A DNA stretch of 64,000 nucleotides from SIG435 sp045530725. GTDB taxonomy: Bacteria; Bacillota; Clostridia; UMGS1810. Of the stretch, positions 1-9,475 are shown piece after piece. Where the stretch lies: NCBI GenBank assembly GCA_045530725.1, contig JAZSCT010000028.1, positions 62,001-126,000 on the forward strand, in the 5' to 3' direction. The notes under the pieces are model-generated. The model ran no database searches, was not told the DNA's origin, and was given only the letters and a program-made list of their open reading frames with translations. The stretch's first letter is position 1. Every line of letters starts with the position of its first letter. Position numbers and translations under genes: made by a program.

Positions 1-54
1 TTGGATTTTTGTAGTATTATATTAAACAATATAGTAAAAATAAGAGTAAATATA

Positions 55-83
55 GTCTGAACTTACGGAAAACCCGTTCAGAC
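55..83 (+). promoter_or_regulatory. inverted repeat just upstream of the aminotransferase RBS
   Basis: Perfect 8-bp arms gtctgaac (55-62) and gttcagac (76-83) enclose a 13-nt loop. The hairpin ends three bases before the AGGAGG at 86-91. It could be an mRNA hairpin affecting translation or a small operator. No T-tract follows, so it is not a terminator. Confidence 0.3.
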
Positions 84-100
84 ACAGGAGGATTTTAACA

Positions 101-1294
101 TTGTATATCTCAAACAAATATGCAAGTATCTCAGCATCTCCGACACTTGCAATCGACTCAAAATTTAAACAGATGAAAGCCGACGGTATGGACGTGGTAG
201 GCTTTGGCGCAGGAGAACCTGACTTTGATACACCGCAGTTTATAAAAGATGCGGCAATCAAAGCAATTAACGATGGTATGACAAAATACACCCCTGCATC
301 AGGTACCCTGGCACTCAAAAAAGCCGTATGTGATAAACTTAAAAGACACAACAACCTTGAATACACCCCCGATCAGATAGTAATATCAAACGGAGCAAAG
401 CATTCTCTTGTAAATGTTCTCGGTGCAATACTTAATCCCGGCGATGAAGTTATCATCCCTGCCCCATTCTGGGTAAGTTATATAGAAATGGTCAAACTCC
501 GTGACGGTGTACCTGTAATTGTCAAGACAACAGAAGAAGAAAACTTCCTCTGTTCTCCCGAAAAAATCGAAAACGCAATTACAGACAAGACAAGAGCAAT
601 CATCATAAACAGTCCTTCAAACCCTACTGGCATGGTGTATGATGAAGAAACTTTAAGAAAAATCGCAGATATCGCTGTAAAACACAATATATATATTATC
701 TCCGACGAAATATATGAACACATTATATACGACGGCAAAAAACACGTTAGCATCGCATCATTCAATGATGAAATTAAAAATCTTACCATCACCATTAACG
801 GTGTTTCAAAAACCTATGCAATGACAGGATGGAGAATCGGTTTTACCGCATCCAACAAAGAAATCGCAAAGGCTATGAGCAATGTGCAGAGCCACGAAAC
901 TTCCAACCCTAACTCAATCGCTCAGGAAGCATCAAGAGCGGCACTTGAGGGAAGCGAAGAAGAACTTCACAAAATGGTGGATGAATTCTCAAAAAGAAGA
1001 CTTCATATGGTAGAGAGAATCTCGAAGATTGACGGTGTAAGTTGTCTTAAACCTGAGGGTGCATTCTATATAATGATGAATATCAAAGATCTTTACGGTA
1101 AGAAATGCAAGGACACCGTGATCACCAGCGCAGACGATTTCGCTCAGTGTTTCCTTGATGAAAAACTTGTTGCGGTAGTTCCCGGAACAGGATTTTATGC
1201 CGAAGGATATGTAAGATGGTCATATGCTACAAGCCTGGAAAATATCAATGAGGGTATGGACAGACTTGAAGAGTTTATAAAATCTCTTAAATAA
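101..1294 (+). CDS. pyridoxal-phosphate aminotransferase (aspartate aminotransferase type, fold I)
   Basis: 397 aa, the usual length for class I/II aminotransferases of the AspB type. These enzymes move the amino group of aspartate or a similar amino acid to 2-oxoglutarate in the cytoplasm. Visible motifs are the N-terminal GFGAGEPDFDTP segment, the NSPSNPTG cofactor loop, the ISDEIYEHI aspartate/tyrosine motif and the PLP-lysine motif SKTYAMTGWR, in which Lys237 would form the Schiff base; WSYATS near the C-terminus matches the arginine/serine region of the family. The start is TTG at 101, nine bases after AGGAGG. The exact substrate cannot be read from the sequence. It converges on the UPF0182 gene across a shared terminator. 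Confidence 0.9.
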   Translation: MYISNKYASISASPTLAIDSKFKQMKADGMDVVGFGAGEPDFDTPQFIKDAAIKAINDGMTKYTPASGTLALKKAVCDKLKRHNNLEYTPDQIVISNGAKHSLVNVLGAILNPGDEVIIPAPFWVSYIEMVKLRDGVPVIVKTTEEENFLCSPEKIENAITDKTRAIIINSPSNPTGMVYDEETLRKIADIAVKHNIYIISDEIYEHIIYDGKKHVSIASFNDEIKNLTITINGVSKTYAMTGWRIGFTASNKEIAKAMSNVQSHETSNPNSIAQEASRAALEGSEEELHKMVDEFSKRRLHMVERISKIDGVSCLKPEGAFYIMMNIKDLYGKKCKDTVITSADDFAQCFLDEKLVAVVPGTGFYAEGYVRWSYATSLENINEGMDRLEEFIKSLK

Positions 1295-1296
1295 AA

Positions 1297-1332
1297 ATAA
1301 AGTGGATGTAAAAATCTTTACATCCACTTTAT
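1297..1332. terminator. bidirectional intrinsic terminator
   Basis: A perfect 16-bp stem (1297-1312 with 1317-1332) has a 4-nt loop aatc, and T-rich DNA lies on both sides. It sits between two convergent genes and can serve both. Confidence 0.85.
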
Positions 1333-1335
1333 TTT

Positions 1336-4065
1336 TTATTTGTATTGTCTCAATCTGTCAATTTCTTCTTCCAACGCCTGCATATCCCTACCATACTTTT
1401 CCCAGTTACCCGACTTATTGGAATTCATCGCAGAATCGTATGCATCTATAACGCTATTTATTATATCTTCTTTTGTGACAGTTTCCGTTTGTTCATTATT
1501 GTCTGAATCATCAACCGCCACCTGCTCATTTGAAAACTCGGTATTGAATATTCTTTCCAGAGCATCTTCCAGAGTTCTTTCCATTACTATCTTGTCCCCG
1601 TAGCAGGCTATTACCTGTTTGAGTTCAGGTATGGCACCTGCCGAATCAGATGCGGTGATATACAACGGTTCAATGTATATAAGAGATGATTTCACAGGAA
1701 CAACAAGGGTATTGCCTCTTATTACATTTGATCCGCTCTGATCCCAGAGGGTAATCTTCTGAGAGATGTTTGCATCATTGTCGATTCTTGATTCTATCTG
1801 TTGTGTGCCATACACATTCTTCCCTTTAGGGAACTGATATGATACCATCTGTCCGTAGTTTTCATAATCACAACTTGCCGCAAACCAGGACTGCATATTT
1901 TCCTTTCCCTGAAGTGTATATGGGACCATTATGACAAAATTCTCATCAGTAAGAGGCATTTCGTCAATTTTGAGCATATTATAATATGGCTCTATATCCT
2001 GAATTTCTGTATAGTATTTTTCCTTTGCAAATATCCAGGAATCAGATTTATTGTAGAAAGTATTCACATCACTCACATGATACTTACCATACATTTCTGC
2101 CTGAATCTTAAAAAGTGTCTCAGGATATACAATATGCTCTCTTATATCCGCAGGTAGTTCCTCCTTCCTAAATGCCGAGGGGTAAATCTTCATATAACTC
2201 TGTACAACAGGATCCTCTTTATCTACCACATAAAGTCTGATATCGCCGTTATACGCATCTACAACTGCCTTGACTGAATTTCTGATATAGTTTATACCGT
2301 CTCTTCTCTGTGAATACGGATAGTAACTGCTGGTAGTATATCCATCTACAATCCACTTGAGCCTACCACCACCGTCTATCACAAGATATGGATCTTTGTC
2401 AAATGATATAAAGGGAATTGCTTTCTGGACTCTTTCTGCAACATTTCTGTTTATAAGAATTCGGCTGTCAGATTTGATATAACTTGATATAAGCATCTGA
2501 AAATCCGAATTCTTAATAGCAAACACAAGTTTGTTAAATGGTGTCAACTGAATACCGCCTGAACCTTTGTAGGAATACTCCTGTGCGGTGGAGCCGTCTA
2601 TATAGTCAATCTCCTTGATTGCAGAATTTACTATAGAGTACTGATTGTTGGGTATTTCACCATAATATATTCTCGGCTCTGTAATCTCAGGTGCATTGCC
2701 ATATGATTTCGGTGGAATGTTATTTATAAGAAACTCAGGCTGACCTTCAGGAGTCACACGGTTAAGAGGGCTCATTACCGTACCGAATCCGTGGGTATAT
2801 CTGTATATACTGTTGGTATAATTCTTGGCACCTCTGTCAAGCCCCTGAAGATTCAGTTCTCTTGCAGATACCATAGTGAGAGTCTTTTTTCCGTCGATAG
2901 TATATTTGGATACGTCTGCATCGTTGAATCTATAGAAATTTCGTATGCCCTGCAGAGAATTGTAGGCAGTTACTGTAGAAGTGTAATCTGTGATTCTCAC
3001 ATTATCGAGGACTGACTTGTAGTCATGGATGTCAGTTTCCGTAAGATTTGTATCTGCAGGAAACTCGGTTTCTGTAACATTGTCTATATTGTATGCTTTC
3101 TTGGTGTATTCGATATTATAGCCGATGTATTCTGCTTCCTTCACAGATTCATTCGGTACTACAATGAGACTCTGCACACCAAAAGCCACAACAGATACTG
3201 CCACAAAGAGCAAAGGATACACCGCCGCAGTATAAAGTACATTTCTGTATTTGCCTTTCATGGCGAACACAATAGATACCACTACAAGCAACATAAGAAT
3301 ATATGGTATGACCTTATAGAACCCAAGCCATATTGTCACATCTGTATATCCTGCACCGGTTACTCCGGCAACTGATGAATAGAGGATTTCTTCTGATATA
3401 AATCTGTAGGTAAATGCCTTGAATACAAAAAACACCACAATATTTATCATTATATGAAGCATAGGTTTTTTGTCTGAAATAAGATATTTCAGTCCAAGTT
3501 CTTCGTCACCTATATATATCAGGGCATATGCTATAATCGTATATATTGATACAAAAAAACAGATATTTGCACCACTTTTTACAATTCCATCAAGAAAAGG
3601 TCTTACAAATATATAATATCCTATATCATTTCCGAATACGGGGTCATTGATGCCAAAGGATACGCTGTTTAAAAATGGCAGAAAAGTATTATATACATCC
3701 ATACTTATCTTTGTACTTGCAAATACAGATACAATCACAGATATAAGAAGTACCATACCCCGCCGTTGAAGATAATTCACAGGGAGACTTATCATATCAG
3801 AACACAATCTTTTTATGATACTTGTATTTATAAAAAATACTGCAAATACAATGAGAAAACTTACTACAACCGAGGATGTCTTCACCACAATGTTTTTTAG
3901 AAAAACACTTAAGTATTCATCTCCCAGTTCCTTGATGGAAATATACTCTCCATAAAACGAAAGTACCGCACCAACCATTACAATCAATAATACAATGCCG
4001 ATTATAATCCATTTAAACCCGAACTTTTTTAATTTCGGATTCATATCAATAACAGTTCCATCCAT
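1336..4065 (-). CDS. UPF0182 family integral membrane protein
   Basis: 909 aa from the chosen start; UPF0182 proteins are typically 900-1000 aa. About seven hydrophobic segments occupy the first third (first: GFKWIIIGIVLLIVMVG). They are followed by a large extracytoplasmic domain with family-like stretches such as YTHGFGTVMSPLNRVTPEG, EPRIYYGE and FVIMVPYTLQGKENM, and an acidic, glutamine-rich tail. No molecular function is established for the family. The frame is open to a GTG at 4134, but that codon has no ribosome site. The ATG at 4065 follows AAAGGATG at a good distance and leaves a normal short cytoplasmic N-terminus. It is divergent from the BofC-like gene. Confidence 0.85.
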   Translation of the reverse strand: MDGTVIDMNPKLKKFGFKWIIIGIVLLIVMVGAVLSFYGEYISIKELGDEYLSVFLKNIVVKTSSVVVSFLIVFAVFFINTSIIKRLCSDMISLPVNYLQRRGMVLLISVIVSVFASTKISMDVYNTFLPFLNSVSFGINDPVFGNDIGYYIFVRPFLDGIVKSGANICFFVSIYTIIAYALIYIGDEELGLKYLISDKKPMLHIMINIVVFFVFKAFTYRFISEEILYSSVAGVTGAGYTDVTIWLGFYKVIPYILMLLVVVSIVFAMKGKYRNVLYTAAVYPLLFVAVSVVAFGVQSLIVVPNESVKEAEYIGYNIEYTKKAYNIDNVTETEFPADTNLTETDIHDYKSVLDNVRITDYTSTVTAYNSLQGIRNFYRFNDADVSKYTIDGKKTLTMVSARELNLQGLDRGAKNYTNSIYRYTHGFGTVMSPLNRVTPEGQPEFLINNIPPKSYGNAPEITEPRIYYGEIPNNQYSIVNSAIKEIDYIDGSTAQEYSYKGSGGIQLTPFNKLVFAIKNSDFQMLISSYIKSDSRILINRNVAERVQKAIPFISFDKDPYLVIDGGGRLKWIVDGYTTSSYYPYSQRRDGINYIRNSVKAVVDAYNGDIRLYVVDKEDPVVQSYMKIYPSAFRKEELPADIREHIVYPETLFKIQAEMYGKYHVSDVNTFYNKSDSWIFAKEKYYTEIQDIEPYYNMLKIDEMPLTDENFVIMVPYTLQGKENMQSWFAASCDYENYGQMVSYQFPKGKNVYGTQQIESRIDNDANISQKITLWDQSGSNVIRGNTLVVPVKSSLIYIEPLYITASDSAGAIPELKQVIACYGDKIVMERTLEDALERIFNTEFSNEQVAVDDSDNNEQTETVTKEDIINSVIDAYDSAMNSNKSGNWEKYGRDMQALEEEIDRLRQYK

Positions 4066-4159
4066 ATTTATTTCATCCTTTCTTACAACTTCATTATGCA
4101 TATAATATGCACAAAAAACCAATACTACACTCACAAACAGTTAAGTAAGGTGTGATATA

Positions 4160-4540
4160 ATGAACAAATCATTTTTTTATACACTATGTACTTTTTTTCT
4201 GGGTGCATTTATCATAGTGTGGCTTTATATAATCGCAGGAATCACCTCGCCAAAAACAAGTCGCCCCGTCCCTGAAACAAATATTTCTCATAGGGATAAT
4301 CCCGCACCCACTAACTATCAAAAAGCAGTCACTCCTACCTTGAGCCACTATCTCATCAAAAACTCCCATGGAAAAATCAGCATATATTCTGTTTATTCTG
4401 ACGGGCTGACAAAACTTGATAAAATCATTGATGTCAATCCGGATACATTGAGAAAGATTGACAAAATCAAGTTCGATGAGGGAGTAATTATAAAAGATCC
4501 GGAAGAACTGGCACATATAATAGAAGACTACACAAGTTAA
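4160..4540 (+). CDS. small membrane-anchored protein with BofC C-terminal-like domain
   Basis: 126 aa. An N-terminal hydrophobic helix (FFYTLCTFFLGAFIIVWLYI) is followed by a proline-rich linker and a compact C-terminal domain. Its pattern (SHYLIKNSHGKISIYS, then DVNPDTLRKIDK, then DPEELAHIIEDYTS) resembles the BofC C-terminal domain found in many clostridial proteins that end in EDYTS. In Bacillus, BofC restrains the forespore signalling protease SpoIVB; that role here is only inferred. The start ATG follows taaggtg. The gene is monocistronic and divergent from the UPF0182 gene. Confidence 0.55.
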   Translation: MNKSFFYTLCTFFLGAFIIVWLYIIAGITSPKTSRPVPETNISHRDNPAPTNYQKAVTPTLSHYLIKNSHGKISIYSVYSDGLTKLDKIIDVNPDTLRKIDKIKFDEGVIIKDPEELAHIIEDYTS

Positions 4541-4630
4541 ATAAGGTAAGTAAGGTAAAAAAAGTCTGTATCGCAAAAATGCAAACAAATATAAAAATAT
4601 AAATACACTTCTTTCCTCAAATTAACAAAC

Positions 4631-4660
4631 AAGGTCTGTAAAATCACTTTTACAGACCTT
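4631..4660 (-). terminator. intrinsic terminator downstream of the acidic membrane protein gene
   Basis: A 13-bp perfect stem (4631-4643 with 4648-4660) has loop tcac. On the minus strand it is followed by gtttgttaattt. It ends the transcript of the gene at 4682-5323 and may also stop the converging small gene. Confidence 0.7.
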
Positions 4661-4681
4661 GAACATTTAAAACAGTATTAA

Positions 4682-5323
4682 TTATTCTTCACAACCGCAA
4701 TCGCATTCACAGTCGTCATCACAGTCGCAACCATATGCGAACATTTCTTCAAGATCTTCTTCATCATTGAAGTAGATTGCAAAACATTTGAGCAATCCGA
4801 AGAGACCAAGGATAACTGCAGTATATACAAGTACATTTACGCTGTCTTTAACGAGAGCCTTGATTGCTGGGATAACAACAGTATTTTTCTGTTCAACTTC
4901 GAACTGTGCTTTTGATTTAGCGAAGTCTTCACCTGCTTTGAATTCTTCAATAGCCTGTTCGAGGCTCTTGCCGCCTGTGAGTTCTTCTACAGTAGCACCA
5001 TACTGTTCTGCCTGTTTAACCAATGAGTCTTTAAGCATTTCTTCATAAGGCTTAACATCTTTCATTGTAGAAGTGAAATCTGTCACTGTAAAGAATGCGC
5101 CTACAACAAAGTTAAGAATTGCTGCTACAAGCAAAACAATTGACAAAACTTTTGGAAGTTTTGACTTCTTGCTGATTTCGATAAGATCTTCTGTTTCGTA
5201 TCCAGGAATGTCAAGTTCTTCAGATATAGCACCGTAAGAATCTTCTGCAGTTTCTTCTTTAATTTCTTCTGTTTCCACTACTTCTTCCTGAGTTTCTAAT
5301 GTCTCATTTTTGATTTCTTCCAT
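4682..5323 (-). CDS. hypothetical acidic membrane protein with Cys/Asp-rich tail
   Basis: 213 aa, family not recognised. An N-terminal stretch of about 55 residues is very rich in glutamate. It is followed by a hydrophobic helix (LSIVLLVAAILNFVVGAFF), a roughly 75-residue helical charged segment, a second helix (VNVLVYTAVILGLFGLLKCF) and a C-terminal tail of alternating cysteine and acidic residues (CDCDDDCECDCGCEE). Two helices imply both ends lie on the same side. The tail looks suited to metal binding, but that is a guess. The start ATG is preceded by gaggtg. It has its own promoter at 5374-5402 and a terminator, so it is a single-gene unit. Confidence 0.6.
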   Translation of the reverse strand: MEEIKNETLETQEEVVETEEIKEETAEDSYGAISEELDIPGYETEDLIEISKKSKLPKVLSIVLLVAAILNFVVGAFFTVTDFTSTMKDVKPYEEMLKDSLVKQAEQYGATVEELTGGKSLEQAIEEFKAGEDFAKSKAQFEVEQKNTVVIPAIKALVKDSVNVLVYTAVILGLFGLLKCFAIYFNDEEDLEEMFAYGCDCDDDCECDCGCEE

Positions 5324-5373
5324 AATTTACACCTCAAATTTCTTGTTTTTTAGAATGAATTTCTATGTATAAT

Positions 5374-5402
5374 ACTTTATCACAACCCGTGGCTTTTGTC
5401 AA
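5374..5402 (-). promoter_or_regulatory. SigA-type promoter for the acidic membrane protein gene
   Basis: On the minus strand TTGACA (5397-5402), a 17-bp spacer and TAAAGT (5374-5379) lie 50 bp upstream of the start codon. Confidence 0.55.
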
Positions 5403-5515
5403 CAAAATACCACTCTTTAAAGGTAAATGTTTACATTTGGTTCACAATTAAGCCTTATACAGAAAAGCCCTGAAAACAGACGATATTTTTTCAGAGAAAT
5501 AAAAGGTGTAAATTG

Positions 5516-5544
5516 TTGATTTTTATAATAAAAAGTGATATGAT
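5516..5544 (+). promoter_or_regulatory. SigA-type promoter for the O-acetylation operon
   Basis: TTGATT (5516-5521), a 17-bp spacer and TATGAT (5539-5544), 60 bp before the MBOAT start codon. Confidence 0.7.
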
Positions 5545-5603
5545 AGGATTCGCAGTATTATATATACAACTAATTTAGATTTACACAGGAGAAGAATATA
5601 GAA

Positions 5604-7040
5604 ATGGTATTTTCCGGAACAACTTTTCTGTTTTATTTCTTGCCGATAACAAGCCTTTTGTACTTTTTGTCGCCAAAGAAATTTAAAAATTTCATACTGT
5701 TCATATCCAGTCTTATATTCTACGCATGGGGAGAACCGATACACGTATTCCTGATGCTTTTTTCTCTATGGGTAAACTTCGGTCTGGGAAAACTGATAAC
5801 AGACGATGATGAGTATTTTGTTCCGAAGAAACTTAAGTTATTTAAATATGAAATTTCATTCTCAAGAAGAAGTCTTCTTATCATCGCAGTAAGTTTCAAC
5901 CTTTTGTTGTTGTTTTTCTTCAAATATACAAACTTCGCCCTGTCAGCAATCAACAAATTACCTTTTGTAAAAATACCTTATTTAAATATTTCCCTGCCAA
6001 TAGGCATATCATTTTATACATTTCAAATTATTTCCTATATAGTGGATATATACAGACAGGATGCGAAAGTACAGAAAAACTTTATAAAATTCGGAACTTA
6101 CATCGCACTTTTCCCTCAACTTATCGCAGGTCCTATAGTAAAATACAACGAAATCGAAGCACAACTTGAAGAAAGGACAACCTCCTTTTCTCATCTGAGT
6201 TCAGGTGTGCCCAAATTCATATGCGGCCTTATGAAAAAGGTAATACTTGCAAATTCATGCGGTGCTGTATTTGAAGGTATTACCGTAATGGGAATAACAG
6301 AACTTTCAGTAATTGATGCATGGATCGGAATATTTGCATTTACTATGCAGATATACTTTGACTTCTCGGGATACTCGGATATGGCAATAGGTCTCGGAAG
6401 AATATTCGGATTTGAATTTTCGAAAAACTTCGACTATCCCTACACATCAAAATCTGTAACCGAATTCTGGAGAAAGTGGCATATATCTCTTGGCACATGG
6501 TTTAAGGAGTATGTATATATTCCTCTTGGCGGAAGCAGAGTAGGCAAAAGAAGACTGTATTTCAATCTTTTTGCAGTATGGTTTCTCACAGGGCTGTGGC
6601 ACGGAGCAAGTTTCAACTTCATTGTATGGGGACTGTTTTACTGGGCACTTTTGTCATTGGAAAAAACTATCCTCAAAGAACCTCTTAAGAAACTCCCCTC
6701 TCCCATAAGTCATATTTATCTTATGCTTTGTGTAATGGCAGGATGGGTATTTTTCTCAATGCCGAATCTTTCTGATGCAATAAGATATCTGGGAGTTATG
6801 CTTGGAATTGGCGCAGATTCATTCATAAGCCAGAATGCTCTGTTTGTACTTACTTCAAACCTTGTACTGTTTGCAATATGTATCATAGCATCAACAAAGG
6901 TGTGTCACAATCTCTATGAGAATATCCTGCTCAAAAAATGTGCCCATATGGCAATAGTTTTTGCGTCAGCGGGATTTGTATTAAGCATCGCATACATTGT
7001 GGCATCAAGTTACAACCCGTTTTTGTATTTTAGATTTTAG
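5604..7040 (+). CDS. MBOAT family O-acyltransferase (AlgI/DltB-like)
   Basis: 478 aa, the typical length for AlgI-like proteins. These polytopic membrane enzymes pass an acyl group, usually acetyl, across the membrane to an extracytoplasmic partner that acetylates a polysaccharide. About ten hydrophobic segments are visible. The conserved region reads YIPLGGSRVGKRRLYFN, then FLTGLWHGASFNFIVWG, with His333 as the family's active-site histidine; NFDYPYTSKSVTEFWRKWHIS lies before it. The ATG follows acaggagaag. The next gene, 13 bp downstream, encodes the DHHW/SGNH partner, so the pair is an exopolysaccharide or cell-wall glycan O-acetylation unit. The target polymer is unknown; the capsule locus 4 kb away is one candidate. 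Confidence 0.9.
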   Translation: MVFSGTTFLFYFLPITSLLYFLSPKKFKNFILFISSLIFYAWGEPIHVFLMLFSLWVNFGLGKLITDDDEYFVPKKLKLFKYEISFSRRSLLIIAVSFNLLLLFFFKYTNFALSAINKLPFVKIPYLNISLPIGISFYTFQIISYIVDIYRQDAKVQKNFIKFGTYIALFPQLIAGPIVKYNEIEAQLEERTTSFSHLSSGVPKFICGLMKKVILANSCGAVFEGITVMGITELSVIDAWIGIFAFTMQIYFDFSGYSDMAIGLGRIFGFEFSKNFDYPYTSKSVTEFWRKWHISLGTWFKEYVYIPLGGSRVGKRRLYFNLFAVWFLTGLWHGASFNFIVWGLFYWALLSLEKTILKEPLKKLPSPISHIYLMLCVMAGWVFFSMPNLSDAIRYLGVMLGIGADSFISQNALFVLTSNLVLFAICIIASTKVCHNLYENILLKKCAHMAIVFASAGFVLSIAYIVASSYNPFLYFRF

Positions 7041-7053
7041 GAGTATATAAAAA

Positions 7054-9267
7054 ATGGAATCATTCCTTAACAAATTGAAAAATCTTAAAATAAAACACAT
7101 TTTAATAATCATACTTCTTGCCTCATTCTTCATTCTTTGCATAGCAAACCTCATAACACCCGACAAGATTTTTTCGGAAAATGAAAACAGAACTCTTGCA
7201 CAGTTTCCCGAAATATCCCTTTCAGATGTGACAAGCGGAAAATATACAGAAAATTTCGACTTATATGCAAATGATCAGTTTATCGGAAGGGATTTCTTTG
7301 TTTCGCTTAAGACCTTTGCGGAAAAACTCCTTTTGAAAAAAGAAAACAACGGCATACTCTTTGCCGATGATGCCTACCTTATAGAAAGACCCGACACAAC
7401 CAAAAAAGAAATTGTATCAGAAAATCTTCAGGCAATAATTGATTTTGACAATCTTGACAACTTCGATATAACAACCTGCATTGTCCCTACTGCCTTTGAA
7501 ATACTGAAAGACAAACTGCCCTTATTTTCGTACAATGATTCTGTAACGAACCTTCAGAAAAGAATAGAATCAGAACTTAATGGCACAAGGATAAAAATAT
7601 CAGATGTATCAGAAAATCTTCGCGAAAGAAAAGACGACTATATCTACTACCGTACAGATCACCACCAGACTGCTCTGGGAAGTTACCTTGTGTATAAAGG
7701 TCTTGGAGAAAATCTCGGCTATGAACCCTACAGCGAGGATTCATTCGAAATAAAGACACTTGCAGATGATTTCTTTGGCACTACCTGGTCAAAAACCATG
7801 CTTTCTTCTGCAACTCCTGACAAAATATCATCCTACAAACTTTTAAACTCGGACACTACCTGTGTCATTGAGTATCCCGTGGGAAATGAAAAAAATCTTG
7901 AGTCTTTTTATGATGAAACGAAACTTAATACAAAAGATAAATACTCTGTATATCTTGGGGGAGTTCATCCCGTGCAGATAGTCACCTCAAAGGCTCCAAA
8001 CAACAGAAAACTCGCCATTATAAAGGATTCATACGCTCACTCATTGGTGCCGTTTCTTGCAAATCATTTCAAGGAAATCCACCTTATAGATATGAGATAC
8101 TACAATGGTGACGTGGTGGAATACCTTAACTCAAATATACTTGGGGAAGTGTTGATTCTGTATAATTCAGCCACATTTATGACAGACCCCTCCATTGCCA
8201 AACTAAGCACATATTCTGAGAAACTTATGAAAAAATACAGTCTGTACGGTCCTGTGGGAGAATGTGAAAAGATAGGAGACAGTTACTTTGACGACGCTCT
8301 GTTTCTTGGAGATTCCCTTACAGACGGGCTGAAACTTTATTCTTCACTTAAAGGGCCTGTATTTGTATCAGCAACCGGAGTAACCGTAAAGGGAGTCCTT
8401 TCGGCAAAACTCAATGATGGCAGTTATATCATCGACCGATTAAGAAATACTCCATTCAAAAAAGTATATATTATGCTTGGTATAAACGAAAAACTCGGCG
8501 AAGAAAATGTGAAATCATTTAAGGAAGACTATAAGCAGTTGATCAGAACCATCAGAGAAATAAACCCTGATTCATACATCTATCTTCAGTCACTTCTTCC
8601 CGTGACAGAGGAGAAATCTTCTTCCCACAAATATGTAACCAACCACAATATCACACTATATAACAGAGCCATAAAGGATATAGCAACAAAGAATCAATGC
8701 TACTATCTGTGTGTAAATGAATCAATGATGAATGAAAAAGGCGTACTTCCCGAACACGCTTCACCTGACGGTGTGCATCTTACAAAAGAGTATTATGAAA
8801 AATGGGTATATTACCTTAAAACTCACGCCGTTTCCGACGGCAAGGCGACCTTCGACAGAAAGAAGGCTACTCTTTCGGAAGAAGGACAAAAACTCCTGGA
8901 AATCGCGGGCATAATCGAAGAAAAGGTGTCTTTTGATGAAGACCTTACAATGATTGATATTGACTCATCCAAGGCAATATATCCGTTGGAAAATATTGGA
9001 ATAAAGGATATGGTAGTTCTGTCCGGAAGCGGTGCTACGGCAGATGAGATTGCAATATTCAAAATTTCTTCCAAAAACTTAAAACAGGCAATCGAAACTG
9101 TAAAATCACGTATTGAATCAAGAATAAAGGACTTCGGGACTTATATCCCCAAGGAAGTGCCCAAACTTAAAAATCCTGTAATCAGATACAGCGATGATTT
9201 ACTTATTATGGTTATAACAAATGACTATAAAAATGCAGAAAAAATTGCAGATGATGTTCTTAAATAA
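7054..9267 (+). CDS. DHHW - SGNH/GDSL hydrolase - DUF4358 fusion protein, partner of MBOAT
   Basis: 737 aa. One N-terminal membrane helix (residues ~15-35) is followed by three modules. (1) A DHHW/AlgX-like domain (~40-395) with YYRTDHHQT (Asp202, His203, His204) and the nucleophile-like KDSYAHS (Ser326). (2) An SGNH/GDSL domain (~410-600) with LGDSLTDG (Ser421), GINE and DGVHL (Asp572, His575). (3) A C-terminal DUF4358-like domain (~625-737). DHHW and SGNH enzymes take acyl groups from MBOAT proteins and acetylate or deacetylate glycans outside the cell. In related Firmicutes these modules are usually separate genes, so the fusion is notable. The start ATG follows aggagtata. The gene ends 160 bp before a strong terminator. 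Confidence 0.85.
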   Translation: MESFLNKLKNLKIKHILIIILLASFFILCIANLITPDKIFSENENRTLAQFPEISLSDVTSGKYTENFDLYANDQFIGRDFFVSLKTFAEKLLLKKENNGILFADDAYLIERPDTTKKEIVSENLQAIIDFDNLDNFDITTCIVPTAFEILKDKLPLFSYNDSVTNLQKRIESELNGTRIKISDVSENLRERKDDYIYYRTDHHQTALGSYLVYKGLGENLGYEPYSEDSFEIKTLADDFFGTTWSKTMLSSATPDKISSYKLLNSDTTCVIEYPVGNEKNLESFYDETKLNTKDKYSVYLGGVHPVQIVTSKAPNNRKLAIIKDSYAHSLVPFLANHFKEIHLIDMRYYNGDVVEYLNSNILGEVLILYNSATFMTDPSIAKLSTYSEKLMKKYSLYGPVGECEKIGDSYFDDALFLGDSLTDGLKLYSSLKGPVFVSATGVTVKGVLSAKLNDGSYIIDRLRNTPFKKVYIMLGINEKLGEENVKSFKEDYKQLIRTIREINPDSYIYLQSLLPVTEEKSSSHKYVTNHNITLYNRAIKDIATKNQCYYLCVNESMMNEKGVLPEHASPDGVHLTKEYYEKWVYYLKTHAVSDGKATFDRKKATLSEEGQKLLEIAGIIEEKVSFDEDLTMIDIDSSKAIYPLENIGIKDMVVLSGSGATADEIAIFKISSKNLKQAIETVKSRIESRIKDFGTYIPKEVPKLKNPVIRYSDDLLIMVITNDYKNAEKIADDVLK

Positions 9268-9426
9268 TAGAATTAACATTGAACCCCCGGCTATTATACA
9301 ATTAGATAAAGTAGTTGATATGCATGTATGCTTCCATAAGACCGGTCAAGGAATGGCTCGATACAAATGACAAAAGAATTCAGGCACATTTGATGATATA
9401 CACGGCAAATGGGAGATAGAAGACTT

Positions 9427-9475
9427 AACATAAAAACAGAAGGCTGACATAAAGTCAGCCTTCTGTTTTTATGTT
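9427..9475. terminator. very strong bidirectional terminator
   Basis: A perfect 22-bp stem (9427-9448 with 9454-9475) with a 5-nt loop ends in T/A tracts on both sides. It lies between the convergent acetylation operon and the deacetylase-like gene and overlaps the latter's stop codon. Confidence 0.9.

Noticed and set aside
4065..4134. Longer N-terminus for the UPF0182 protein (GTG at 4134)
   Set aside because: No ribosome site precedes the GTG, whereas ATG 4065 has one and gives a normal N-terminus.
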